From contig JAVYIG010000096.1 of the NCBI GenBank assembly GCA_035222895.1, positions 62,001-126,000 on the forward strand: 64,000 bases of DNA. The letters are read 5' to 3'. Position 1 is the first letter of the stretch; each line of letters begins with the position of its first letter. Below the pieces are notes generated by a model. That model had not been told where the DNA came from and searched no databases. It saw nothing but the letters and a program-made list of their open reading frames with translations. Positions 12,222-25,062 of the stretch are shown here, one piece after another. The stretch is from Strongylocentrotus droebachiensis. Lineage: Eukaryota > Echinodermata > Echinoidea > Camarodonta > Strongylocentrotidae. The position numbers and the translations under genes were made by a program.

Positions 12222-13540
12222 GCGAGAGAGAGAGAGAGAGAGAGAGAGGGGTGAGTAACTATTTTACTCACTGTTTTCCCCCTTATGTCAAATACTTGTT
12301 CCCTCGCCGCCTTGGCAGGGGCGGTGATTCACTTTTCATGGCCTGGAGGGGGGGGGGGGGCGACGAATTGGAAGAGACTGAGGGAGCATAGTGAACGAGA
12401 GGGTCAAAGGTGACGGAAGTGACTATAACCAAGTGGAAGGAATGGACTCCTTGGACAAAGCAAGCTGTGATCTATTTCTATATCTCTTAATCTTGTAAAC
12501 ATAGTCAGTGTTAACTGTGCATACGTGATATCAACGGAATACAGATTTTCTACAATATTTACTTGTACATTTTGAAGGATATTATACGAGGGAGCATAGC
12601 GACCGAGCGAGAAGATTTTTTGCATTTGTATAAGTTTAAACGCTGCACTCTGTGTTGCAGTCTTTATAGTCAGTATTCGCTATAATATAGCCTACATGTA
12701 CTTTCTTTGTTGCACTTTTTCAAATTTTTAGAGTTGGACGATCCCCCTAAAAATTGAGAGGGCGTGCCCCCCCCCCCTCCCCCTCCCAGGATGATGGATC
12801 GCCGCCCTGCACTCAATATACCTGCCGCGAAAGTTTTTCTGGGGGTGATAATATTATTATGACAAATAAATAAATGCAAACTGTAGATGGCGCTGTTCCT
12901 ATTACTTTAGTTATCAGAACTTGGTTAGATAAATAAAAATCTGAGGCCTACTGATTTCTTCATTTCGTTATAAGATTTAACAATCTTGAGTCTTGAAAAG
13001 CACTTAAACGATTTTTTTCCATACTTTTTCCCTCCACCGAGATTTTACTGATTTTCATTTTCAAGGTAACTTATATTATTTATAACAAGAAAAAATAGAT
13101 ATTTTCAATAATGTATATCTGATAATCATGAACAACAAAGAAAGGAAAAACAATACAACATACACATATTATCGTTTGATCATTGAGCTATATACAATTA
13201 CCTTGTTGTGACCCCGGCTAATGATTTAAAAAGTAAACAAATCAACAACAACAAATCAGAAAAATATATTTTTATATAAACAAATTTATGAATTGAAACC
13301 ATTTTCTTGTGAAGTTATTATTTCTACAATTCGATTATGCAATACACTTTTCATTTTTGAAACAATTATAATCGAAACTCTAATATTATCGAAGTTGGGC
13401 AAAGCACTAAAACAATGTTGCGTCATATATAGGAGCAAACACTTTTCCAGTGGGATGGTATCTCTTTTCCGAATTATGACTTTCGCTGTTTCTATATTTG
13501 AGCAAGAAATACAATAAATTTCACAAATAATTTCATTTTT
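10867..13540. other. Non-coding stretch with several homopolymer runs
   Basis: G or C runs of ten or more at about 11711-11734, 11813-11828, 12128-12139, 12349-12360 and 12767-12776, and a GA tract at 12179-12250. No gene is recognised. Confidence 0.55.
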
Positions 13541-13544
13541 GTTT

Positions 13545-13600
13545 GCCCTTCTCCACACCGGTCTAAATGGGTACCTGGCAATCGGAGGGGGAATAATAAG
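13545..13600 (+). mobile_element. SINE fragment
   Basis: ttctccacaccggtctaaat and gggtacctgg match the body of the SINE at 60117-60400 (ctctccaccc, aaatgggtacccgg). Confidence 0.5.
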
Positions 13601-13784
13601 TGCAAGGCCCACATGCAGGAAGAGCAACATTGAAGCTGAAGATGTACTTTCTGTGGGTAAACAAAATAATTTGTATTAGGCTATAAAACTAACAAAATGA
13701 GATACCGGTAGGCCTACCTATATTATATTTCATATTTGGAATGTACATAGGCCTAGGCCATGTACTCTCTTTAAAAAAAACCCT

Positions 13785-13960
13785 GAATTTTGACTCTATT
13801 TTCACTTTCTTGGGAGTGACGTCCGTGATCACTTGTTTAGGAGTGAAAATCGATTGATTATAGAGTGCTCTCTAAGAAAAAAGAGTGAATGTTCACTCTA
13901 TTTTCACTCCATTTTCACTCTCCAGAGGAGTGACGTCCGTGATTTTGAAAATTCACTTTT
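13785..13960. repeat. Short tandem repeat of an Ac-TCACTC motif block
   Basis: The words tctattttcact, gggagtgacgtccgtgat and gagtgaaaat appear twice about 110 bp apart (13797 and 13910). Confidence 0.6.
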
Positions 13961-15300
13961 TTTTTTAAAGACTAATACCCCCCCCCGCACCACCTTCGTT
14001 ACGGGCCTGAAAAGGGTACTATTTCTTACAAAGTAAAAATGGACATAAGTACTAGTGTGTCGGGGGAGGGGGGGGGGTACATGGCCTATGTGCATCCCAG
14101 CCTATCACCCCACTTTGCGCCCCTCCTTTCCACCCCCTTCAACAAAATGAATAGGAAAACATGAATGAATAAATAACTTAATACAATATAAATAGAATAG
14201 AACTAGACAAAGAAGGACAAGGAATGTTCAAAGATTTTTATTTACAACAAACTAATTTTGTAAAGAAATCCTACAAAATGAAAATGCCAATCTTTTTGTG
14301 ATCCGAGAAAAAATTCGAGCGGAGCCGGAGAAATTAAAAAGAAAGAGGGCCATCTCATGGCGAAGTAGAGCAAACTTCAGTCGACTACAAAGTTAGTAAG
14401 GGATCTTAAAACTTATTGTATTTAGAGGGACAAAATAGTGTTTTTAAATTAATTTACACGGGAAAAAATTCATGAAATCATCGATTCATATGAATAAAAA
14501 TTCTCCCAATTATTCTGAAAAGATATTTTATATCAGTATAAGATTAAATGGATAAATGATTAAATATATTTGGTATTCCCCTTTTAAATAATCTTCTCAA
14601 TTCAATTAAGCATCCCCGTTACGGGAATGGACGTGTCTATAAACATTTCCTAAAAATGGCGATCTCGTCAGTAGCGTTTCGTATCTAAGGAGACTAAAAT
14701 GGAACAATTTCATGCTGACATGGAGGTAAATATGACGCTATTTTATCATATTTAGAATGTCAGGAGTGATATTTTTCCATGCTATATGATAAGGAATTGC
14801 ATGATCCACCGTTTTGTGGTAATTTGGACCAGATCGGGTACCTCCAAGTGCGTATCGTTAAGCAAGTGAGTTGGTGAGCCCAGTGCAGTTGTTGGGGAGT
14901 GTGTGTTGTGCGAGTGATTCACCGGTTTTGAGCGTTCAATTCCCGGGGCTTTCGCTCGCCTTGGAGTAGTGTACGAATGCCTCACTAACCCTGCAGCTGA
15001 CCATGGTGTGGTGTGGTATGGTGTGGTATGGTGAGGTGTGTGCATTGCTGGTTAAACAGTAACAGTTAAAACTTGTCTGTATGTCAGTGTTGAACTACAC
15101 CAGCCCACCCCCTCTGCCAAAAGAAAGAGAGAGAGGGAGAGAGAGAGAGAGAGAGACAGATAGAGAAAGAGAGAGATAGAAAGAAAGAAGGGGGAGGGAT
15201 CTATTTTTTTGTAAATAGTCACGCCCCATTTTTGCATTTGGCTTTGGCTTTCTTGGACTTCACTTGATCTCTTCCAGACTAGTCCTTCTTCTGAATAGTA
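13961..15300. other. Non-coding stretch
   Basis: Poly-C at 13979, poly-G at 14062, a tggtgtggtatgg minisatellite at 15003-15040 and a GA tract at 15124-15190. A short frame at 14699-14725 ends in GAG|GTAAAT but stands alone. Confidence 0.45.
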
Positions 15301-16510
15301 AAATAGTCAATAAAAGGAGGTGGCGGCCAAAAAGGAGGCAGGCGGGGATGAGAAACACTTAATTTTTGTTATTTGGCCTTTATTTAGTAGAATTCATGAA
15401 ATCTAAGTCGGGACCATGGGAAAGGCTTCTGACTTTATGTCTTCGAGTTAAAACTTAAAGTGCAAATGCAGCGTCCGCACCTCAAGGGTTCCACGGGGCA
15501 ATGCATTATGAAAGAAAATGCTCACACCAGCGGTTTTGATAGGAGTACGCTTTTGCCATGACATTGAGCCCCAGATTTCCCTATCTTGAGTTTAACTTTA
15601 CAGCCTATGGTTAAAATGCCAGAGAGACTGCTCTGCTATGTTTGTGTCAAGTTGACACAAACAATGTGATATTACTTCATGGTTTCCAAACCAATTTTTT
15701 TTGCAATCTTTTCTTGGAAAATATGCAAAATCTTTCAATGTTTTTTATGAAGATTGTTGAATAAACTTTGAATTGAAAACTTTGAATCGAAAAGAATATT
15801 ATTTTTGAATATTTTAAGGTTGATCGTAATTCAATTTAGCTTTGTTTTTAGTATTATTTTCCTTGGAATTTAGGTTAAAATTTTACTCTTTTGTTTGAGA
15901 GCGCAGCTATTAAATTGAAATCATTAGAAATTATTTTAAATTTTTTAAAACTTTGTAGTTTGAAAATAAGATTAAAGATAAAGCAATATATAACTTTTAA
16001 TTCATTTTTCATTGACACATTTAAATAATTTTTCTATTGGAGCACTATTAAAAACAATTGTTTACTCAACACCCCACCCCCTCAAGCAAAAAATAAATAA
16101 TTGCATACGATACAGTACGCTGGTTCGTCCTAATTAACCACTATCGAACGAACATCAATGGAATGAAACGCGTTGGATAGTTTTTAGGCCAAATAAAAAA
16201 AAAAACATGTATAGCGTCCTGTTTTTTTGTAAAATAGGAAGGAGGAGGCCCTTTTTATTTTTTATTTTTTATTTCAAAATTGCCGCTCAAAATGGCCGCT
16301 CGGTACATTTTCCCTGACAGTCGGGGCTATTTTTTTTCAACAAGGCCGCCGACAATTTGTTTATTTTTTAAATCAGATAAAGAGTCATTTTATCAGTGTT
16401 TTTCATGTTTTTTCTCTTTCAAAAAAAAAAAATAGGAGGCGGCCCCCAAAAAGGAAGCGGGCGGGGGCGCTAAACATGTATATTTTGTTAAATGGCCTTA
16501 TTTTGGTGCG
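15301..16510. repeat. Two copies of a GGCGGCC.AAAAAGG repeat
   Basis: 15308-15392 and 16424-16510 share ggaggyggc, caaaaaggargc.ggcggg, ttttgtta and tggcctt. The interval is AT-rich without coding. Confidence 0.55.
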
Positions 16511-16636
16511 GGAGATTCTCATTTTAAACATTTGGCAGGAGGTTTTTTCATTACCGGTAACCGGGAGATTCTACATCGTTTGCGGGAGGGCTTGTTGGCA
16601 GGAATCAACCTCCAAATGGTCGGGGGGGGGGGGGGG

Positions 16637-17370
16637 GCAGGGCGCGACAAACCCGCTTGCCCGACGTCCCGGGGCAACCAAATTGAGCCGTCGGGCAAGT
16701 AAATCAAATTATCACTTGCCCGATTCGGGCAAGTGATACTTTTACAGTAATTTCCTAGTGTCCAAGAACTCTACCATTCACCCGTCAACTTCTTACCCGT
16801 CGTCAAAATCCAGAAGCAAAAAAGCGATCGTTCCGATTTCGAAAAAACTTCACAGACAGCTAGCCAGCTCAGCTAGCTCAGCGCGCATGCAACAGTGACA
16901 CTTCAAGCCATGAATGCCGCTCCGCCTCCACGCACGGCCGGCCGTGAGCTAGCTAGAGACAGCTAGCGCGATCGTACCAGCTGCGAGCTTATTCGCGCTC
17001 TCTCTCTCTAGCTCTGCAGGCCGCACCGACAGGCCTTTGCTATTCTCTGATTGCCGATTGGTTGAATCACGCCAAATATGACGTCATTATTCTAGGGAAA
17101 TGAACACGTGCGAATCGGAATGGAATAAACAACAGGGATTTTCTAGTAAGTACAAAAAGTCAAATGTTTGATATTTATTCATAATGACTGTTAATGATTG
17201 TGAACATATTATTTAAAACTCGCTGCTCATATAAATCAGATGAATGTTTTTGTCTCGAGTCCTTTTTCGCTTTAAAGTTTTGGGCAAGTGGAAATATTGT
17301 TTGGGCAAGTAAATTGAAAACCCACTTGCCCGACAGGGCAAGTGGTGAAAAAAATTCTTGTAGCACCCTG
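16637..17370. mobile_element. TIR element with CpG-rich core, set between two poly-G runs
   Basis: Left end CAGGGCGCGACAAACCCGC, right end inverse CAGGGTGCTACAAGAAT. Inside both ends lie cttgcccgac/gggcaagtg palindromic blocks. The ends abut a G run on each side (16622-16636 and 17371-17386), so a G-only target duplication is possible. The core 16780-17130 is CpG-dense with gctagctag words, an inverted CCAAT box, TGACGTCA and CACGTG. Confidence 0.75.
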
Positions 17371-17434
17371 GGGGGGGGGGGGGGGGTGGGTGACAGCCCT
17401 GATTTAACAGTAGAAAGAAGTTTGAAGATGGATC

Positions 17435-17574
17435 TTTTCATAAAACTTGTCATCTATAAAAACTGCTAAATTTCTATGACAAATTTGCTCTCAGCCAATC
17501 AGATGCCATGATTTCAGTAGCTTGTATTAAGTAGCTTGTAACTTGTTATTGACATCAAGTTTTATGAAACAGGA
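17435..17574. mobile_element. GTTTCA-family MITE, copy 3
   Basis: tttcataaaacttgtcat to tcaagttttatgaaacagga. The interior ctcagccaatcagatgccat is almost identical to the copy at 1921. Confidence 0.88.
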
Positions 17575-18409
17575 ACTTGACTGCAGAATTGACTGCATTT
17601 TTTCAGCAGCAACAAGTAAAATGATATTACCTGAACTTTTTTTGAGTTTACCAGAGCTATTTCTGAGCTTTCACGAGCCATTAAAAAAAAACACCCTTTA
17701 ACAAAAATGCGATCGCATAAAGATCATGTACATTTGTACATATGTACTGTACATGAAGTGTGCGCAGTGCTTTTAGATTAAAGCTTTATATGAGCATTTT
17801 TTTCACACACAAACAAGTGATAGATTTTCAGGGTCTACGTGTAGCGTATACAGTATGCACATGGACATGGTAGGTATCGACGAGCCATTTTTTAAAAGCA
17901 ATTGTGGGGAGGCAATGTTTTTCCTGGTTACCATGGATACTATAGAAATCTGAATAAGCCGGAGAGGAAAAGCAGGTGTTTTCCCTGGTATCATTGTAGA
18001 TCTACAATGATATGAATAAACAAGAATATTTCTCATTTTGTATAGTGTTCACCAAAATCAGTAATAAATATGTTTGCTTTTCAACAGTGCCAATATTTAA
18101 TTCCCAGTGTTGGGGGGGGGGGGGGGTGCCATGAAATAATTTGTATCGAGGCACTTATTAAAGTATAAATTTGGTTTCATTACGAAAATACATGTAGCTT
18201 ATACAGTAATTCAAACATCTCACTGTTATGTTAATTGAGAGCTGATTTGATGAGATAATCACCTTTCAGTGACCATGCAGGGAGCTCTAATCCCTCCTGA
18301 CCAAACTAGTGCAGATAGGCTTTAAATATCAGGTTTAATATGTTTGATTTACTATTGTAAATCAAACATATTTGCATGGAGTATCAGGATGGTTGTCATA
18401 CTTGTCTTA
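17575..18409. other. Non-coding stretch
   Basis: Has a G run at 18111-18126, the dispersed repeat at 18225-18330 (second copy in intron 12), and a perfect 15-bp-stem hairpin at 18337-18372 (aatatgtttgattta). Confidence 0.6.
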
Positions 18410-21192
18410 GGGTCATTCCATCGGGTTGGGTCATAAATTGTGACATGAAGGTTCAAAATTCAGAGTTGGTGAATAATTTGTTTATTGTTATATCCTGTTT
18501 CTAACACCAATCCTACAATAGATTCCATTGGAATTGTGTGTATTCCTTTGCACACTTACATTTAAAATGAAAAAATAGACACAACAAAATACCAACGTTA
18601 CAAGGACATCTTTTTTTACTTGCTCATTTATTTTCTGACCTGAAACTTTGTTACAGTCTGTACTCCACTTTTTTTTGGTGTGGAAAACATTAAGATGATG
18701 GGAGCAACAGTTTAGAATACTCAAAACTTGAACACAGCAACATTATATCAACTTATAAACATGAAACAAATGAGGAACTAGCAATTTTCAGATCATGTTT
18801 TTCTTCTTAAGGGTTATCTTTTCTCTTGCATAGAAAATCTTGGCTGCATTCTAAGAAATGTGCCAATTAATTGATGCATGAAACATATTAAATGAGATGA
18901 CGACACAAATGAAAGGAAAGCTGCAAGATTTATGGTCTATATTCACCTCAACACCTCGAAATACCAATGTTACATGGACATCATGTCCGAGTAACATCCG
19001 TATGATATTAGAGTTACTGACCTCTTATACTCATTTAAACATGACAGACTATATCAAATGTCATCTGAAATATCTTTCATCCATTGACCAGTAAATAAAA
19101 AAAACAAAATATTCATACAATAGGTGTATTGGTTGATATTAATGATTAACTTTATACTTCTTCAAAATAGTGATTAGATTGGAAAGATCTTTGTTTCCAG
19201 GAATATTTCGATGACTTGTCATTTTGCCTGCTCTCTTGATCGATCTCTCTGCCGGAGCTGAATCCTCAGGCAGCAATCTAATAAATATGCATGAAAAGAA
19301 ATAAATAAAAACAAATGAGTAAACAATATTAAATGAGATAAAAATAAAACAAAACTGTAAATTGCTTCTGTGACTTTTCATTTCAAAATGTGTGTTCTGG
19401 TTGATAATTATGAGTACTTGTACATTGTAACATTGTAAGAATTAAGGATGGAACAACTACACAGAGGATTGCAAGATGGATAGGGAGGCATCATCCTCAC
19501 GTTTGGCTAGTTTTGCATGCCCAAATAGAAGTAGGTATTTGGTTTTCATTTATTATTATTTATTATTCTTTTAAGTTCAATATTTGTGTTAAATTATTAA
19601 TTTCTTATTTTTTTTTGTTTGTTGTTATTTATCATTATTGTTTTATATCTTATTTTTTGGAGGGGAGGGTAGGTGGTGAAAACCCTTTAACCTCCCTTTA
19701 ACCTTTGTAGGAGGGGGGAGTGGGAGCCACATGGCAAACATCAATAATGATTTTATTTAAAAAAAAAATATTTAAAAAAAAATATTTAAAAAAAAATAAA
19801 AAAAATAAAAAATCATTATGTATCCAATTCTAATTGAATCGGGGGAGGGGTCGCATGCCCTCTCCCCTTTAGCTCTCTCCATTTTTCTCTATCTCAACTC
19901 CAACCCCCTTTTTTGCCCAAAAGTTGGATATGTCGGGCCTTAGATTGAACTTCCTAACAATTTTAAATAACTTGTGTTTTTCCTTAGGCTTAGCCATCAT
20001 TTTTCAATGACAATTAATGGCATCATATAATTAATATTAATTAATTTAACAGTTGTGAGAAAAATTCTGAGGTATAGGAACATCAGTTGTATCTTTATTT
20101 ACGGGATTCTTATAACAAAATTCAATTTCTGTCTAAGAAATTAGCTTTTTAAGGGGAAAAGTCCGGCAACGATTTTGCATGTTTCGTTATAACACATATA
20201 TCAGTATGTGGGACAAGAGTAAAATATTCACTCACATGTGATGGTTTTGAAACCGTTTTAAGCTATAAATAACACAATTTAAAACGGAATTACATTTAAA
20301 CAAAATGGAATTTCATTGTCTATGATAATAATTCGGGCTATAAAAATAACTTAAAATACATATTACGTACCAATTTGGGCGCTGACGGGCGAAAATGGCT
20401 GCCCGACGTTATATGGACATTGTCACGTTTGTGGTTGCAGCTCAGGGGTAGGTCGTCGCACACCATAAAAAAACATGTGTGCGCGTTCGTGAATAACTAG
20501 CAGGTCATTTTAACACCAAAAACTGAAGCTAGCGGGCTGGTTTGATCTCAAACACCGTAATTTCACACCGACGTTACCAAATTATGAAGGACATCGCGGG
20601 GGATTGTTGTGGTAAATTAATTATTTTCTTGTATTTACCGACCGATTTAATCGTCATTCTTTTAACATATGTTCATCAGGGGTTGTACCTTCCTAATAAG
20701 ATGAAAGTTTCTGAGAAAATATCCTGCTAAATTTGTGTAAAATGTTAGATTACCGCCGTTACGAAAAAAGTGCTTAGGACATTGTTGGTAACGTCGGTAT
20801 TGTGTTTTTTCAATATGGGATAACTTGCCGATTTTTTGCACATTTCACCTGAGCTTCTCAGACATAGTAGGGGTATTAAAGGTGACATGTTTTAAGTAGG
20901 AAACACTGCATTATGATGAATTTTTTTCCAGAAATGAGTTCATGAAAATGACTTGTTTTCATGTCACAACTTTCACCCTTAAAATCGCTGAGACATCGGT
21001 AGTTAAACTCTCACCAAAAAAAAAATATGATGAACAAGTTTCTGTTTTCATGTTTATTTATTCTGTCATACATTACTCTTAAATAAAATATACTTTTAAT
21101 TTTCTAAAAATACATTTAAATTTGAGAAAATAGCTTCTAAACATTCAAACACATGAAAATGCTGAAAAGACCCAACCCGATGGAATGACCCC
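18410..21192. mobile_element. 2.8-kb TIR element with CpG-rich patch
   Basis: GGGTCATTCCATCGGGTTGG at the left is the inverse of CCAACCCGATGGAATGACCC at the right, beside TTA/TTAA. No transposase frame is visible. The interior has related words (taccaa.gttaca.ggacatc) at about 18591, 18962 and 20573, and a CpG-rich patch at 20380-20600. Confidence 0.75.
20397..20460 (+). other. Possible captured first exon in the 2.8-kb element
   Basis: aaaATGGCTGCC starts a frame MAARRYMDIVTFVVAAQG. Its end, CAGGG|GTAGGT, could be a donor. Weak on its own; listed because three TIR elements here show the same layout. Confidence 0.2.
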
Positions 21193-22080
21193 TTAATGTT
21201 TGTGTGGGTATTGAATTCAAACTTTTTTTTATATTAAACTATTAAGTTATTAATGACCTAAACATAGTACACTTAAAGTATTTAAACTAGCATCATTATA
21301 TTGGTCATCAAAATCAATGATACCCCCAAACAAAGGGTCCAACAGCTTTAGACCAAGTACAGGACCAAGCCCTGTTCCCCATTGTTCTTGGCCTAGAATA
21401 GAGGCTATTTGCAGCTGTACCAAGCTTGGAAATCTTTTAGAACCATTGTGATGGTAATTAGGGTTCAAGACCCAATAGACCGAGAGTCTCCGTGTCCATT
21501 GTCAATGCCATACATGTAGAGGGTTATAAACAAAGATTAAGCACTACAGGTACCAGAATCGACATCTTTACCTATACATGTACTAAAATGCACAAACATG
21601 CTATTTTTACACCTATGTATTGTAGGTGGTATAAAGCAGAATTATTATTTTTTTTCTCATTTAAAAAGAAGTACATGTATCCTCTACAAATGCAGAGAGT
21701 ATGTTTAAATAAAAGAATTGTATTAATATGTAATAATGCATTATGCAGTACAGACATGTATATATTTTTTTACAAGCCCATGTTAAGGGGGGGGGGGGTA
21801 GCTTTTATCAGGGGATAGGCCTGAATATTTTTCAAAATGATAATATCTTGGGTACTTAACTGTATTTCATATTTTTTGGATGTGGGGGGGGGGGGGGGGG
21901 TGAAGTTTAATAGTCCAAAGATTAACCTGATGAAGAAACAGTCCAATATGTTTTTTTCCTTCTTTCTTTTGTTATTCTGGTCATTGAAAATACTGAGTGT
22001 GGGAACTCTGAGTTTACTCATTTTCAAAAGATACACAAATGTGGTCATTATGTCCTCAAACTGTTATTGACCTTGGCCCC
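21193..22080. other. Non-coding stretch with two G runs
   Basis: G runs at 21787-21798 and 21884-21901. A 72-codon minus-strand frame at 21250-21468 has no family resemblance. Confidence 0.5.
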
Positions 22081-22220
22081 GGCCCTGTTTCCTCGAACTT
22101 GTCATCAATGACAAGTTACATTAACTGCTAGAAATCGTGGCATCTGATTGGCTGAGAGCAAATTTGTCATAGAATTGTAGCATTTGGTATTGATAACAAA
22201 GTTTATGGAAACAGGACCCT
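22081..22220. mobile_element. GTTTCA-family MITE, copy 4
   Basis: ggccctgtttcctcgaactt to gtttatggaaacaggaccct. The interior catctgattggctgagagca is the inverse of the copies at 1921 and 17435. Confidence 0.85.
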
Positions 22221-25062
22221 GAACAAGGTACTGTCTATACAGTGTGTACCTGTAGGAACATCATAAACCCTTTTGGCTCATCTGTAAACAAAGACACTGT
22301 TTACACTATTAGATGAGGGTAATGCACTATACCAAAGCTTGTCTGCATAGAGTAGTCTGATTTCAAAGACCCCACAGTCATCTTGATGCTGTTAATTTTT
22401 TTTATTTAAATGGGTAGACCTACATTGTACATGTACAGTATGTACCTCTACATGTACTAAGTAAATTTGGCTAATTCACACTTCATTGTATCTTTCAGGA
22501 AAATTTGAATTCCTATTTTCTGCATGTAAATTGTTTCAACATAGTTTGATTTTTCATTTGTGTACATCGGGTCAAAGTTATGTTTTTTAATTAAGCTTTT
22601 GTATAAAGCCCTACAGTACATGTAGAAGATTTATTTAATGAGTATATATTTTACATTTTACAAAATGTAATATACTTTGTTCTTTAAGATCAATGTTTCA
22701 TTGACTTTTTTTTCAAAGGATTCTGATATTAAATTCATTTAGTGTATAATTTTCTAAGAAGGTAATTCAAACTTTATAAAAATGTAAAGAAGAAAGAAAC
22801 GACATTCTGTACCTAGATTTACAGAAGAAGTAAAGGTACATGTTTGTACATACTGTGCAGTACAGTACATGTAGTTATTTTGTAGAGGGCGATTTTAATG
22901 TATTAAATGCGGTAAAATATTTTTCTTAGCCCCTGTGTATATTTAAGCACAGGTCTGAAAGCGTAGACTACAGATACAAATATACATGTACCCCCTCCTT
23001 CCCTCTATGCTAGAGTGTTTTATTTACTTCATTAACATGTGTACACAAACCAGATAATAAACACCACTCTAGCACTGTATTTGAGAGGGTCACTCTGAAA
23101 ATCCAAGGCTTTTGTGTCGGAAGTTCAAGAACCCCTACAAGTTCAGGGTTTTTATTTTTAAAGAGGGTGTTTTGGGGTTTAATTGAACAGTGACTCAATG
23201 TAGTATTTGCCAATGTATTGGATGTCAGTTTCAATCTACAATCTATGGCCCATCATCATTTGTGAATTTGGAGCTGGGTGATAAAGACGTGTAATTGACG
23301 GACCAATCAGTCTGGGTCCACAGCTAAAAACTTTGGAGTTTGTTTGGGCTTGCATTGCCTTTTATTTTTGGACCTGAGGAAAGTTGAAACTCTTTTGGAA
23401 CAGGTAATCTTGGATTTGGATACATTCTGTTTTTTATGTAAGTAGTATCATTTAGGGTATGAATTATTTAGTAATTAACTATAAATTACATACAACTCCA
23501 TGTAGGCTCTCTTTCTTTAGGACTATATTTGAATGTACAGTGTATATGTACATGTGCGTAGACATGATTTAAATACCCAAAACCAGATATCATGTACAAG
23601 GTTATGTCAAATGTGATATATTTGATATTGAATTTTGAATGAACTTTGCTGTTTCTTTGTTTTGCTGATGCAATGAAGAACTTAGAAATTTATTGTTGCT
23701 GCTGCTGTTGTTATCATTATGTAGCAGGTGTATAATGTCAATGATGTAACTGTACTATATATATTGATATGTTTTGTAAATGGTGCATTCCATTTACTTG
23801 AGGTGGAGGATAGCTACATGTAGGAATCTTAATTGCAGCCTGAGATACATGCATGTACCAGTACATTTACATTTAAGATAAAGGAAACGCACAATTTAAT
23901 ATGATACTAGTGAAAGGAACGAAGGCTGTAAAACTTTGTATCTGTAATTCTAAAAGCTAGTGTACATGTAGCCTATACAAGGAAATATACATTCTGCAAG
24001 ATTGAAAGAAGAGGAAATGGATAAAAGGGGGAGGGGAGGGGGGGGGGGGGGTAGGGGGTCAAGCATATTGAAACAGAATTACAGTACATGCAAGCTCAAC
24101 GCCCCAAAGAAATGGAACATGTCTTTTTAATAGTTCTCTAACTTTGAACTTGATCTCAATGACCTGGAGGTTCCTTTGTTGCGCAGATCCCTTTCAAAAT
24201 ACTAATTCATAATCGACCTAATTTTGATAGTTCCTGTTATTGAAACTTTCTATTCAGGCTTGTACCTATTTCCTCTTGTATTAGGAATGGATCCTTGTTT
24301 TGAATCGACCCAATTCTTATTCTAAAGCCAACAATTGGGCAAAATGATAATGGGAGTGAGCTATTACTGCATGAGGTATGTCAAGTGATTGAAGATCAAA
24401 AGCTTGGTCAGTTCAACTATATTTACAGTTCTGTCAAGTAGAAGTTATGGTTTATTTATGCAATTAGATAAAATGCCCCCCCCCCTAATCAACAATGAAA
24501 TTATAATCAGCAGGGTCTGGTGAAGTTCGACTACTTACATTTATATCCTCTGTCAGTATATAGGCCTATTGTATACATATCTGGATAATCAAGTCTAAAT
24601 TCTTGACTCAACCAAACACATTAGATAACTTCCTAAACCAAGGAGCTAGTGGGGGGGGGGGGGGGGGGGGTGACGGAAATTATTTCTAAATGTATTTCAA
24701 TGCACATGTGTACACATACAGGCCTATACATTCTTATTAAAGGCAAACAGAAAATGAACCTTGAAATATTATGTGTACATCCTTTTGAAAAGGTCTAGAC
24801 TATATAGACTACACAAGGAAGTGATACTCTTATTACCCTTGCGTAAACTTCAACATTTTCTAAAATATCACGTTGATTATTTATGTTTACCAAATCTATT
24901 CAATTGAAGGAATTTAGGAATTTAAGTTGCTTGTTTAGGCTAGCAGAAAAGTATGCTGATCATTCAATCGTTCTATGCATGAATGATAAAGTTTTTCTGA
25001 ATTCCAGTGGAATTAGTTTACATCTGTATTTTATTGTTTTTTAATGGTAATTCACAGGTTAT
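22221..25062. other. Non-coding stretch rich in TACATGTA words
   Basis: Many TACATGTA/GTACATGTAC palindromes and G runs at 24030-24052 and 24651-24670. 23290-23402 could be a promoter and first exon: a CCAAT box (ggaccaatcag) at about 23302 and a donor GGAACAG|GTAATC at 23402. No coding exon is linked to it. Confidence 0.45.

Noticed and set aside
14640-14730. Short coding start MEQFHADME followed by GAG|GTAAAT
   Set aside because: Only nine codons, no promoter-like composition, and no partner exon found.
14782-15045. tRNA-like A and B box words near 14867 and 14935
   Set aside because: No cloverleaf can be drawn, the gttcaattccc box stands too far from the putative A box, and no second copy supports a SINE.
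21250-21468. 72-codon minus-strand frame starting MNPNYHHNGSKRF
   Set aside because: No splice links or family resemblance, and it lies in AT-rich intergenic DNA next to a transposon end.
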